Part shown: piece by piece, positions 23,001 through 32,697 of the stretch
How the letters are laid out: each line of letters begins with the position of its first letter
How positions within the stretch are numbered: the stretch's first letter is position 1
DNA from: Nectonema munidae
Lineage: Eukaryota; Nematomorpha; Nectonematoida; Nectonematidae
Direction of reading: 5' to 3'
DNA length: 64,000 nt
Assembly: GCA_030549495.1 (NCBI GenBank)
Contig: JAUIRK010000873.1
Location: 88,704 to 152,703, forward strand
Position numbers and translations under genes: made by a program
The notes under the pieces: generated by a model
The model's input: the letters and a program-made list of their open reading frames with translations, nothing else
The model's database searches: none
What the model was told of the DNA's origin: nothing

Positions 23001-23672
23001 CTAATGGAGACTGTCTTCGACTCAGTCAGGATATATCTGAATTATGTTACTTAATAAAAAGGGGAGGATTTTTTTCTAAATCACTTTTTAAGCCAGAATG
23101 GGGTGGGGATGAGTGGGAAAAGAAAGAGCAAGGGGTGAGGGTCTCCATTCATGACCTTTGCCCTGGGGCGCCACGATCCCTTGATACGGCCCTGCTTATT
23201 TCTGAGCTTTACATTTATACCATATATTGTGCATTTCTAATTAGTGATATTATTATATATTATTTCTCTATTTTCTTTAGAGGTGTTAAAAATTGTCAAC
23301 TCAATCGTTCACATTACACCAAATTTCTTTTTTCCTACAAGCAAATTATCTCAAATTAGATTGCACAACAATTTAATCAACAAAATTGATCCCTTTTTTT
23401 ATCCGAAACTCTTCAACGTATCCATTGATGGAAACGTTCTAAACTGCACTTGCCAATCTATCCATTTTCTATCGATCAGCTTAAAAAAATTTGGCAAAGG
23501 AAGGGAAGTGCTTCTGAACAACTTTTGCGAAAGGAGAAACCAATCGCTTTCACAATATTTGCGCAGTATGCAATGTGAGAAAATACTTTCAGCAGCTTTT
23601 AAAAGTTATAATTTTGTTCCTTACAAAATTTTATCTTTTATAATGTTTTATATTTACTTTACTATTTTATAA
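17061..23672 (+). CDS. Secreted or GPI-anchored leucine-rich-repeat protein, four coding exons, 409 aa
   Basis: Exons: 17061-17346, 19176-19348, 19437-19815, 23281-23672. Phases agree at all three junctions (1, 0, 1), introns are GT-AG and the joined length is 1230 bp including TAA. Exon 1 encodes a signal peptide (core FFYGSVLFFLLQFFVSLFS) and a Cys-capped N-terminal LRR cap. Exons 1-3 encode about eight to nine repeats, for example FKNLEEIII joined to EKSHILEIKKMAFSGIRTLE across intron 1. Exon 4 gives a last repeat, an LRRCT cap (NVLNCTCQSIHFL, later two Cys) and a hydrophobic tail (ILSFIMFYIYFTIL) suited to a GPI signal. Likely an extracellular binding or adhesion protein. The acceptor of exon 2 is pyrimidine-poor, so that border is the least certain. 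Confidence 0.8.
17792..17918. mobile_element. piggyBac-type MITE (GTCTGC family), in LRR intron 1
   Basis: Starts TAACCAGTTAACAACCACAG and ends GGTCGTTAACGGGTTAA. It carries the internal AATCGTCTG and TATCGTCTGAT motifs typical of the family (see 25751-25878, its closest relative). Confidence 0.7.
20711..20845 (+). mobile_element. tRNA-derived SINE, in LRR intron 3
   Basis: A tRNA-like head with an A-box-like TGAGCAAGGTTGG and the B box GGTTCGAACC, followed by a tail region CTCATAGTTAAATACAAACG. A diverged second copy of the same family lies at 34218-34360. The tRNA fold itself is not complete enough for a working tRNA. Confidence 0.7.
21078..21571. mobile_element. pogo/Tigger-like MITE, in LRR intron 3
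   Basis: Inverted termini GTCAGACCTCGTTTA and, in reverse complement, GTCAGACCTGGTTTA bound a 494 bp non-coding element; TA precedes the left end. Sub-terminal stretches also mirror each other (TTATCCGACAA against ATCCGACAAGA-like). A pogo transposase fragment at 38120-38720 shows the superfamily is present in this window. Confidence 0.6.
22545..22632 (-). mobile_element. tRNA-derived SINE head, second family, in LRR intron 3
   Basis: Reading on the minus strand, an A-box-like TATAGTGGTAGGGG is followed about 35 bp later by the B box GGTTCGATTCC. The rest of a SINE body is unclear, and the copy looks old. Confidence 0.5.
22790..23194. mobile_element. hAT MITE with perfect 8 bp target duplication, in LRR intron 3
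   Basis: Perfect 17 bp inverted termini (CAGGGCCGTATCAAGGG / CCCTTGATACGGCCCTG) enclose 405 bp and are flanked by the direct repeat CTTATTTC (22782-22789 and 23195-23202), the hallmark of hAT insertion. No ORF. The interior is GC-rich compared with the host intron. Its right end lies only 86 bp upstream of exon 4. Confidence 0.9.
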
Positions 23673-24205
23673 TACAAATATCTTATGCTTAAATAATTCG
23701 TTACCTTTGTTGCAATACCTCATATAACACAGAAATCTTTAATAAATTTTTAATTTAGTCTTACCTATTCACAAGCATTTATTTAACATGGTTATTATCG
23801 ATTTAGCAACCAAAATAAACCTAAATATTGCTATAGGTGTTGAGAAACTTGTTTTTGATAATGCCAAAAAAACTCATATCTGAAGATAGTAAGCAATAAA
23901 TAAGTTATATAAACGTTGGTTTCACTATGACGTCACAACGCACGTGAAAATATTCATAATAATTGGCGTGATCCAAAAATATATGTTTACCTATATTTCT
24001 TTTCTATTTAAGATCTCTCGGTTTACAATCTCCTCTTCTTACCAATATCAAATATGATGAAAGTGTGAAAAATATACCAAAAACAAAGATTATATGAGAA
24101 TTTTATTTGAAATACGGCGATTCTGATTACGAAAATACTTTTCAATCCCTAAATAAAAACAAGCACTCGTTGAGAACATTTAAAATACCCAGAAATATCT
24201 TAAAA
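23673..24205. other. 3' region of the LRR gene and intergenic DNA
   Basis: AATAAA-like signals occur at about 23740 (CTTTAATAAATTTT) and 23896 (AGCAATAAATAAG), possible polyadenylation sites of the LRR gene. No other gene seen. Confidence 0.4.
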
Positions 24206-25046
24206 TCTTCCAAAAGAACAAATTTTTCTGAATTTCTACTGCTCCCTTGTCTATTCTCTTTCATTCTTAATACGCTTAATGTAAACGTTAACGTCAACAT
24301 TGAAAGAGGACTTATAAATAGCAACATGCATAATCAAACTTTCTCCCTTCAAATAGATGCGCACTTTCTCCAAATTATGTGTAGAAAAGGGGTAAAAATA
24401 TCAATTAGCAATAAAAAAATTGAAAATTTTATTGAATGAAAAAAATCATTCATTAATTTTCAGTTGTTCCATTTCTTCTTACTAAAAATGAAAATATTTT
24501 ATTGAGAAAAATAAATTAAAAAAAACACATTCAAATTACATAACTTTTCTGAGGTAATTTCTATCAAAAATGTAAAATAGAACTAAAGTTAGAAAACTAT
24601 GTATTAGAATTTTTTCATTCCTTTTAGTGTATAAGAATAAGTGTAAGCTAGTTAGACTCTCAAAAAAATGTATAAAATTAAGATAAAATTGTGCAAACAA
24701 AGAAATTAAGATTGTATTACTTCATTTTTCTCAAGTTTAAAAGTTAAATTGGTTCAAGCAAACAAAAAGTAGCCAGTCAAACTATAATTTTACCCAAGTC
24801 AGCTTCCAAAAACAAAGCTAAAAAATATTAAAATATAATAAATTTTTTATGAAGTAAAATAAAATAGTTAAATGATACAAACAGAAAAAAGGCAAACGAT
24901 AAATTCAGATACTATTACTTGGACAACTCTTGAAAAATTAGCTACATAACTATCATAAGAGAGAAAGGAGACAAAATAAACTAATAAAGCTTTTTTCACT
25001 ATTTTAAAACGAAACTGTCTGTTCTCAGAATAATTTCAAAATAATA
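24206..25046 (+). mobile_element. Partial copy A of a non-autonomous hAT-like element (empty MULE site)
   Basis: Matches, in opposite orientation, the element at 29959-33395. It contains only one CTCCAAATT (24368-24376), at the point where the other copy carries the 2.0 kb MULE, so it preserves the pre-insertion sequence. It ends at AATAATAGGA without the CAG terminus seen in copy B, so it is truncated. A 110-codon open frame (24107-24439) has no recognisable domain. Confidence 0.75.
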
Positions 25047-25750
25047 GGAGGCATAAAAATGAGATAGTTAATCGGCACTTTATTTGATATTTTCAAGTTT
25101 TTATAAACAGCAAAAGCCAACATTGAAGTAGCTGTGATTTGGTAACGCTTGTATTTTTTACATTTTGTAAGGAATCATAGTATACAAAAAACGGTAGTTT
25201 AATCACTTTTCACAAAATTATTTAAGCGTTTTTTTTACTATTTCTGTCTACAAATAAATTCTGTCAGCTGTCATAAATAGATCAAGTACATTTTTAACTG
25301 AAACATTTTGTTTCGATATATTTTTATTATAATAATCAACAAATTTTCGTAGAAAAATGATTTAATTATGTTACAGTTTTACTTACAAAATTTAACAATC
25401 GAACATTATAAAAAAAATAGTGTATTTTTGCTTTTAAACGGAATAGCTAGTCAAAATATTCATTCTGAAATAGCTATTGATAAAAATTTCTTGACTTAAA
25501 AAAATTAGTTTTCAAATGTTACAAAATTTAACAAACGTACTGATAAAGAATAAGTGACCTTTGTTGAAAATTTTTTTAACACGAATCTTCTGACAATATT
25601 CATTGATAATAATTGATAACTTTATTTTCCTCTCATCTAAAAACAAACAAATTTTCATTTTTCAAAATTTTTGGTGTATTAAGTTATGTTAAAAGTAAAA
25701 ATTCCAAAATAAAATATGAAAGCTTCAAATTGTGAGAGCCAGTGCGTTAA
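25047..25750. other. AT-rich intergenic DNA, nothing recognised
   Basis: No ORF, repeat terminus or RNA signature seen. Confidence 0.4.
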
Positions 25751-25878
25751 TTAACCGGTTGTCGACCACAGTCGACTTTACAAAAATGTGAATCGTCTGC
25801 GTTTTTTGATGCTTTTTAATACAAATCTTCTCCTTTATACTAGATATCGTCTGATAATTCTGGTGGATAACGGGTTAA
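25751..25878. mobile_element. piggyBac-type MITE (GTCTGC family)
   Basis: 128 bp, bounded by TTAACCGGTTGTCGACCA and a terminus ending TGGATAACGGGTTAA, so TTAA lies at both ends. The core holds AATCGTCTGC and TATCGTCTGATAAT. It is nearly the same as the copy at 17792-17918. Confidence 0.75.
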
Positions 25879-25979
25879 ATTCAAAACATGAAGTAAAAAC
25901 TAAAAAATTTTACAGGGGGGGGGGGGTGTCGCCCCTGCATTGGAAGGCTCCAAAGGACAGGAGTAAGATATTCCTTTAT

Positions 25980-26298
25980 TTCACCAATGATATGTAGTGT
26001 TGAACAAAGGTCGATGGATTGTTTACCAAGGACAACGAACAATCTTGAAGGATGGCATCGAGCAATTCAGACCCTATATGATTCGACGGATCCTTCGTTA
26101 TGGCGGTTTTTAAGAGGCATTCAACAGGAAGAAAGTATGCAAAGAAATAAGTTGCCTGCTTATTTATAAGGCGAAAGGAAAACTACAAGAACAGAGCCAA
26201 AGAAATTAATGAAAGAATTCAAACTTTAAAACATAGACTCCAAAATGGAGAAATTTCAACATTTGAATTTTTAAGTAGCATTACCAATGAATTTTAAA
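25980..26298 (+). pseudogene. C-terminal fragment of a MULE transposase
   Basis: The reading RTTNNLEGWHRAIQ, SLWRFLRGIQQEESMQRNK continues, after one frameshift near 26168, into RKENYKNRAKEINERIQTL and ends at TAA 26298. This matches the C-terminal helical region of MULE transposases, including the catalytic Glu motif N-x-EGWHR. It is a different lineage from the 30.7-32.7 kb MULE (SIEGYHNALQ). No termini were found. Confidence 0.7.
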
Positions 26299-26299
26299 T

Positions 26300-27080
26300 A
26301 GATTGTATTAATTTTTTAACTTTCTCTATAAAAGTTTTGACGTTGATGTTAGCACATACGATCTTTAAATAAAGTATATCAGCTTTACTACTTTTTTAAA
26401 CCTAGAAATAGAAATCCTCCCAAGAGAACAATTTCCAATTATTTTATAATTAATAGGAATATTTCTGTTGTAAAAATAAATTAATAAAATAAAATGTTTT
26501 TTATTGTAAAAAAACAAATTATTATCGTGTCCTTCCAAACTAATTTTATATGATAACAGCTGTCCCAAATTAACTGCTTTGGTATACTAGCTATTTTGGA
26601 ACTAGCTGTTTTGGTCAAGCTAATTCAGAACTAACAACCATTCTCTATTTTGACAGGTTTTGATTCATTTTCAAATGAAATAAACACCAGAAATGAATCC
26701 CAAATACTTGAAAATGGGAATTGATTAAGTGATAAAATTATTTTAAATATCGTTGATAAAAAAATGAAATTTTGAGATTAATAGCTGTTTTAAATCTTTG
26801 ATTGATTATAATCAAAATTATGATCACCATTGAATTCACATTATTATAATTGGGTAAGCTGGTTGTTAGTTTGAAATTGTTTGCAAAAAGCATATGAAAT
26901 CTCACAAGCATAGTGAGTGGTTAATATAACTTTTAGTGTTAGCTATATCTGCCTTAAGAGTTAACGCTATGTTTTGTGTGTATTTTTATATGGTGTGATG
27001 AGTTAGTTTATTTATATGGTGTGATGATGAGTTATTAGTTTTTAGCATATATCTTTAATGTGTATTTTTTATATAGTCTC
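26300..27080. other. Intergenic DNA upstream of the kinase
   Basis: AT-rich with no ORF of interest. A TATTTTTATATGGTGTGATG-type stretch is tandemly repeated at about 26980-27030. Confidence 0.35.
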
Positions 27081-27084
27081 ATGA

Positions 27085-27324
27085 TCTCTCTCTGATTGGC
27101 CGATTTTATGTCAAACCATCAATAATCATATTTCAACCAATGAAAATATTACCAGCGACGCACAGATAAAAATTCTCATTATCTCTTTAGAAGTTTGTTT
27201 ATTAATATACACTACTTCATTTATTAATATACCACTTCATTATAAATATAAAATATCTTACAAAAATTATATTACTGAACATAGCTTAAAATTAAGTTTA
27301 GAATACAGTGAGATAGTAAAACAA
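27085..27324 (+). promoter_or_regulatory. Putative kinase promoter
   Basis: Two CCAAT-type boxes (ATTGGCC at 27097 on the reverse strand, AACCAATGAAAA near 27137) precede a short direct duplication of TTTATTAATATAC (about 27200-27235) and a TATAAATATAAAATA stretch at about 27241, some 80 bp before the ATG. CCAATGAAA also occurs in the promoters of the lysine-rich genes. Confidence 0.4.
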
Positions 27325-28440
27325 ATGACTTCCTCATCTCAAAGCCAAAATCAAACAGCTTCATGCGTTAAAAATAGTAACTCGTCTCAAACACAAAATG
27401 AAAATTTTAAAAGATTTAAATCGGAATCACGAGAGTCTAAAGCTTCTAGACTTTCTAAGAGGATAGCGTTTGAAGATTCAAGTTATTTGTACCTAAAAAA
27501 AGGACTGAAACCTAAAGCTAGAGATATCAACCAAGTATACGTGTTACAAAAACTTTTGTCGGAGGGAATAAGCGGGAAGGTTTACCTTGCTGAAAATATC
27601 AGAACAAAGAAAAAACACGCCATCAAAGAGATACAGTATTTTGGTCTTAGGCAAAATCTGGTAGAGAACATAATTCAGGAGGTGAATAACTTGAAGATGT
27701 TGAAATCGAAGTTTACCGTCAAATTTAATGAGGTTTATCTTGATAAAGAATGCGTTTACATCGTACAAGAGTATTTGCCCGGCTTAACATTGTATAGAAA
27801 ATGCCTTTCTGAGAGAATGAGCGTGGAAAAGGCAAAGAGTTACAGCGCCCAATTATTCCTGGGAATATCAGATCTCCTAGAAAAAAACGTGATACACAAC
27901 GATCTACACTCAGCAAATATCATGATTGACGATGAAGGAAGATTGAAGATTATTGATTTTGGATTATCTCAAAATGAGATGACAGATAAAATTGATTTTA
28001 AAGGACTGAGTGATTGGCTGAACTATGAAAACAATATGCGCAGGATAGAAAAATTTTGCAACTTTAGAATGTGCGGCAAAAGAGAATATTATGAAAGAAA
28101 CTTATTCAACGACTTCATTGACACTATTGTGAAAAACCTATCAAATGGAACTTATGCAGTTGAAAAAAGTCTCAGGAAACATGAATGGATTGCGAGTCAA
28201 ATCACAAACAGTGCAAACGGCCTTATTAAGCATAATTTTGTTAAAGATGACGACAGTTCGAGTTCTAAAAAGAAAATTGTCAACAAACTTTTAAATAAAA
28301 AAACACCTCATAAGAGTAATGAAAAAAATGTTAATTATTGTCAAATGAAAAGACGTTATGAAGATTCTGATAGTGGAAGATTCAGCAAATACTTTTTACA
28401 ATCATTTTCTCATTCAACAAGTCCTGCAAGTAAACAATAA
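27325..28440 (+). CDS. Intronless atypical protein kinase, 371 aa
   Basis: A Ser/Thr protein-kinase fold without introns. Ser/Gln-rich N-terminus 1-70; glycine loop LLSEGISGKVYLAEN (78-91) lacking the middle Gly; catalytic Lys101 in HAIKEI; Glu119 in IIQEVNNL; catalytic loop HNDLHSANIMI with Asp193 and Asn198; DFG at 211-213. ATP and Mg residues are therefore present, so activity is plausible. Unusual points: HND instead of HRD, no APE motif or clear activation-loop end, a shrunken C-lobe (about 220-300) and a Lys/Ser-rich tail. The HxDLHxxNI form recalls haspin-like and small viral or bacterial kinases. A retrocopied or laterally acquired gene would explain the missing introns; I cannot place it in a family. 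Confidence 0.8.
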   Translation: MTSSSQSQNQTASCVKNSNSSQTQNENFKRFKSESRESKASRLSKRIAFEDSSYLYLKKGLKPKARDINQVYVLQKLLSEGISGKVYLAENIRTKKKHAIKEIQYFGLRQNLVENIIQEVNNLKMLKSKFTVKFNEVYLDKECVYIVQEYLPGLTLYRKCLSERMSVEKAKSYSAQLFLGISDLLEKNVIHNDLHSANIMIDDEGRLKIIDFGLSQNEMTDKIDFKGLSDWLNYENNMRRIEKFCNFRMCGKREYYERNLFNDFIDTIVKNLSNGTYAVEKSLRKHEWIASQITNSANGLIKHNFVKDDDSSSSKKKIVNKLLNKKTPHKSNEKNVNYCQMKRRYEDSDSGRFSKYFLQSFSHSTSPASKQ

Positions 28441-29600
28441 AACTGTTCATCAAAAAGATATATAGTATATAGTTAATCTTGGTAGTTTCTCAGTACTGCT
28501 CTCTCTATTTAATATAAAAGAAGTTGACCAAACGTTGAAAATGCAGGGGAAAGTTTGTTTCCACACACATAGTGTTCAAAATGATAAATGAAAAAGCATA
28601 ACAGAGAAAGTGAAGAGGATTGAGGTTAGAGAATGCAGAAAACCGATGCGTGTGAAAAAAGAGGGGGCGTTTAAAAGCAAAACAAGGGAAGGCAATGCGA
28701 CGAGCAAATAAGACCGTTCTTAGACCTTAACTTAACCAAGTCTTGAAAGGAAGGTTTACTCCTCAACAAGTTGCGAGGATGAGAAGAGTGACTTTCGTGC
28801 AATGATTACTCGAAAGAAAGAGGATAGGGTTAACTTGGCATAATGTTTGTAACCGGGCGACAAAGAGTGTGAGTTTCTGGCTCACATGATACCCCCGCCA
28901 CCGAGCGGATAGTACCTTTTTAGGGGGGACTCGGATTCCAGAATCCAAAATCACGTAGCATTTAAGGTGACTTTTATTGCTAAAATCGTATTCAATTTTA
29001 CAGTTTATTTCTTTTATATTTAGTAAAATCGCGTTAGAGCGAATTGCTGAGAATAGGTTCGTGCAAAACTAGATTGACTTTGGCCGGGTTTTACCTAGAA
29101 ATCTCGGTGTGACCTCAGCACCGAAAAAATCCCTTTCCCATTCTCGATTTTAACATTTATCGATGAAAATACTTATTCTAGTTTGTGTCAGTATGTTTTC
29201 CATTCTTACTATACTAGCCGGCCAGGTGGTCGTTTCTTGCTTCGCTCAAAACATAGAATCATTGGTAGAGTGTCTGTTTCCGCAAACTAATTTTGAAAGC
29301 ATCTTCTTTGTTTTAACATGGATCCCCCGCCCACCCACCTCAGCCATATGTCTTTAGGATCCCATCATTTTTTGTGTAAGAATTTAATTTCTTTCTTCAT
29401 GATTAATCCAACCTCTCTATTTGTGTAGTATTCATCTTTCGTCATAAAAATTTTGAAATTATCTTCCTTGTTTTAACTTTGACCGCCAGCCCACATCATA
29501 AATAGATAGATAGATACATAAATATTTAAATGAAAATTCCAATGGAAAATTTGTGGGCAACTATATTTTGTATATAAATTATTGTTGTGGTATTCTTGAT
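28441..29600. other. Intergenic, with a GC-richer patch at 28740-29130
   Basis: The patch at 28740-29130 is GC-richer than its surroundings (for example GATACCCCCGCCACCGAGCG). I see no ORF, RNA fold or element end that I can defend. 29163-29357 is open but unsupported. Confidence 0.3.
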
Positions 29601-30104
29601 GGTGAGTCTGACAAACCTGATATTTAATGGCCTGAAATTATCATCTTGCTCTTGAAAGGGCAACATAAAGTTGTCTATGACTGAAACATGGTCTTATTAA
29701 AAAATACCTACTTTTTTAAAATTCTTTCCGTGACTTTTATTGATAGTGAGTGCATAAGACAAACTGAGTGGAAACTCGCTTAATTTCAAAAGGAAAATTT
29801 GTATCGTTAGGAGATCTGTAAATTCTAGGAATCAAGACATTTTTTCCACAGTTAACCCCAGTAAGAATTTGACAGTCAATTGTATTATCCATTAAGTTAG
29901 ATATTTTAAGAGGGGTTCCAGTACAGAGACTATTTTTAAGGCTAACATTTAGAAGAAGCAGAAGCGCACATACATCCTATTATTTTGAAATTATTCTGAG
30001 AACACACAGTTTCATTTTAAAATAGTGAAAATTGCTTTATTAGTTTATTTTGTCTCCTTTCTCCCTTATGTTAATTATATAGCAAATTTTTCAATTTTGA
30101 GTAA

Positions 30105-30275
30105 AACGTAAGGTAATGTACCGTGGGTGTGTTTTCATTGACAAGGCACTGATGTATCGCTTATGTCAAACTATGAACAAATTGGTATCGATGAGAAATC
30201 GAATCCAGAGGCTTCAGTGCTGAGTCAATCATCTCAACCAACCTGCCATGCCACCCATAGACTATAGAGTATGTT
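30105..30275 (-). mobile_element. tRNA-derived SINE inside element B
   Basis: On the minus strand an A-box-like TGGCAGGTTGG and a B-box-like GGATTCGATTTC lie about 35 bp apart. The segment is missing from the matching place in copy A (near 24945), so it is an insertion. Confidence 0.55.
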
Positions 30276-30697
30276 GTAGGGGATACGTCAAATTAGTTTT
30301 CAAAAAACTTAAGTTATGTTATAAAATTTAAAAATGAAGTAATGCAATCTTAATTTATTGTTTGATTTTTGTTTGCACAATTTTATCTTTATTTTTATAC
30401 TCTTTTTTGAGAGTACTAAAACTTTTTCAACTTTTTAGATAATACTAAAAAGAATGAAAAATTCTAATACCAAGTTTTCTAACTTTAGTTCTGTTTTACA
30501 TTTTTGATAGAAATTACCTCAGAAGTTATGAAATTTGGATGTGATTTTTTTATTTATTTTTCTCAATAAAACATTTTTTCATTTTTTTAGGAAGAAGGAA
30601 CAACTGAAAATTAATGAATGATTTTTTTTTCATTCAATAAAATTTCCAATTTTTTTATAATTGATATCTTTACCCTTTTTCTACACATAATTTGGAG

Positions 30698-32697
30698 GGT
30701 TCTAGGCAAATTCGTCGTAAACAAATTTGCCGTAGGAAAACTCGCTTCAGGAAATTTCGCCTGATAGGAAAAATCGTAGTAAGACAATTTTGCCGTAAAA
30801 CAAGTGTTTGTGATAAAAACAGTTTGATTTCTGAAGTACCATTTTATCTCTTCCAAGCAACCAAGCTTGGCTTTCGAAGTTTCTGATAAGTAAACAACCA
30901 ATAAGGAAGTGGAGTAATTATTTTTTTACTATGATCAAATAAAAATACATCGACCATTTATAAAATACTTTATTATTTAATAAAATATCCTTAAAAAAGA
31001 TTCGCTATTTAAGAACATACATGAAATAAAGCAGAAAAAATGTAATAATTTAAAAAGTGTGCAAATTCCATGCAATACTACGCAAATAGTCCCTTTTCTG
31101 TGCAGAATTGTACCCAATTATTTGTCGTTGGAGTCTTGTGTTGATATCACTATATACCTTTTTCATTCCTTCTGCGTTTCCTCGGTCTAAATCAGACTTT
31201 TTCTTTCTTGCTAAAATCCACAGATGTTTCCTTCTGTTTAGGTCCTTCTGTTGTCCAGATGTTTTGTTTAGATGTTTCCACAGATTTGGATGCATATTTG
31301 TCATTGAGCTTTGCAGTGCATTATGGTAGCCTTCTATGCTGTTGTTCGTTCTGCTTCTATTATGCCTAACTCGCTCGAAAACATTCCATAATGCAATAGG
31401 AAAAGTAGGCTCCACTCTTCGTCTTCGCTCACATCTGTCAAGCGTTTCGAAATAAGATACTCATTCTTGGGGCAAATCGTGATCATCTAATAACTACTCG
31501 ATAAATCCACCAATAACATCTTGCACAGGAAGGAAGGCTAATGCAGTGAAGCATTTGATTTTGTTGTTGAATTCTGCGTCGCTTTGATAACGCGACTTTA
31601 AACCGAGATCGAGAATGTGCCGATAAATATTCTTAGGCATATGAAATAAACAACCTGTTACTTTTGTTGTTGGAAATAAAGCAGAAAAGGCTTTAATACT
31701 TGCTTTTTCAAAATCGACCATCAATGTTTCGGGTTGAAATTATGGGCCCAGATCCTTCAAGGCACTGAAAAGTCTGATGTAAGTTACTTGAGATTTGTCA
31801 GATAGCAAGACAAAAATACGTGGTATACTAATATTCTTTATTGTAATGTGAACAATTGGTAATATATCTCTGGGCTGCATTTAAACGTGCCGTCACACGT
31901 CCAGTCCTTGTTTTTCTCAAGGTCATCTAGCCCAGCTTTTGTGCCAAAAACTAAAATTTTGTCTGAACAATCTTCCTCACTATCATATAATAAAAACTGA
32001 TCACCATTTTTAAGAAATCTATATTCTTCTGGTATAATATACCCACTTCTTCCAGTTGGGATTGGAGGAGCTTGATTTTCCTTTTGCCTCCAGCCTCTAA
32101 TACTGCGCGACAAATGTGCTTTAGTGGGCAGCAACGCCAATGCATTTGAATCTAAAATAGATACAACTTTTGCAATTTTTATGAATTCGTAGCTACCGAT
32201 TTCATTTTAGTTTTTGCTTCGTAAACTTTACGCTTAGAAGGATGGCAATGCTCGTTGACTGTTTGCAAATAGATACACAATCATCTTCCAACTTGGTATG
32301 CACTCTTGCTTTACACTCCATATAATCACACTTCCAATATGTTTTCTCACCGTATTTTCGATCTATTCAGTGAATATAGTTAAGATCGTCAACTAATTGC
32401 AGTCCTCCTTTACTAGTTTCTATTTGATAAACCATCGTCTGCTTACAAAAAACTATAGTCGTAAAAAAATAAGATAAAATAAAAAATAAGGTAAAATAAA
32501 GATAAAAAATAATATAAATAAAAATAAAGATAAAATAAAAAAAAATAATTACTAGGCCAAATTTGGTTGTTTGAAAGAGATAAAATGGTACTTCAAAAAT
32601 CAAACTGTTTTTATGACAAATACTTGTGTTACGGCAAAATTGTCTTGCGGTGATTTTTCGCGAGGCGAGTTTTCCTACGGCGGATTTTCCGTACACG
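30698..32697 (-). mobile_element. FLYWCH-MULE transposon, 2000 bp, with 9 bp target duplication
   Basis: Long terminal inverted repeats (about 140-180 bp) carry sub-repeats such as TTTGCCGTAGGAAAACTCGC. The direct repeat AATTTGGAG flanks both sides (30689-30697, 32698-32706), matching the 9 bp duplication of MULEs, and copy A (24368-24376, complement CTCCAAATT) shows the unfilled site with one copy. A T-rich/A-rich low-complexity tract (32455-32550) lies inside the right end. This is the youngest layer of the nested stack. Confidence 0.92.
31050..32370 (-). pseudogene. MULE transposase with FLYWCH zinc finger
   Basis: Minus strand, N to C: a FLYWCH finger (YWKCDYMECKARVHT, then HCHPSKRKVYE after a frameshift; 32340-32210); LLPTKAHLSRSIRGWRQ; CDGTFKCSPEIYYQLF with the first catalytic Asp (31890); IPRIFVLLSDKSQVTYIRLF; MVDFEKASIKAF with the second Asp (31720); GCLFHMPKNIYRHI; RTNNSIEGYHNALQ with the catalytic Glu (31345); and a helical C-terminus. 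All three DDE residues are visible, but an in-frame stop near 31745 and several shifts break it. Its completeness fits a fairly recent insertion. Confidence 0.88.

Noticed and set aside
28740-29130. GC-rich patch as a terminal repeat of a retroelement
   Set aside because: No second copy, no primer-binding or coding region nearby; evidence too thin.
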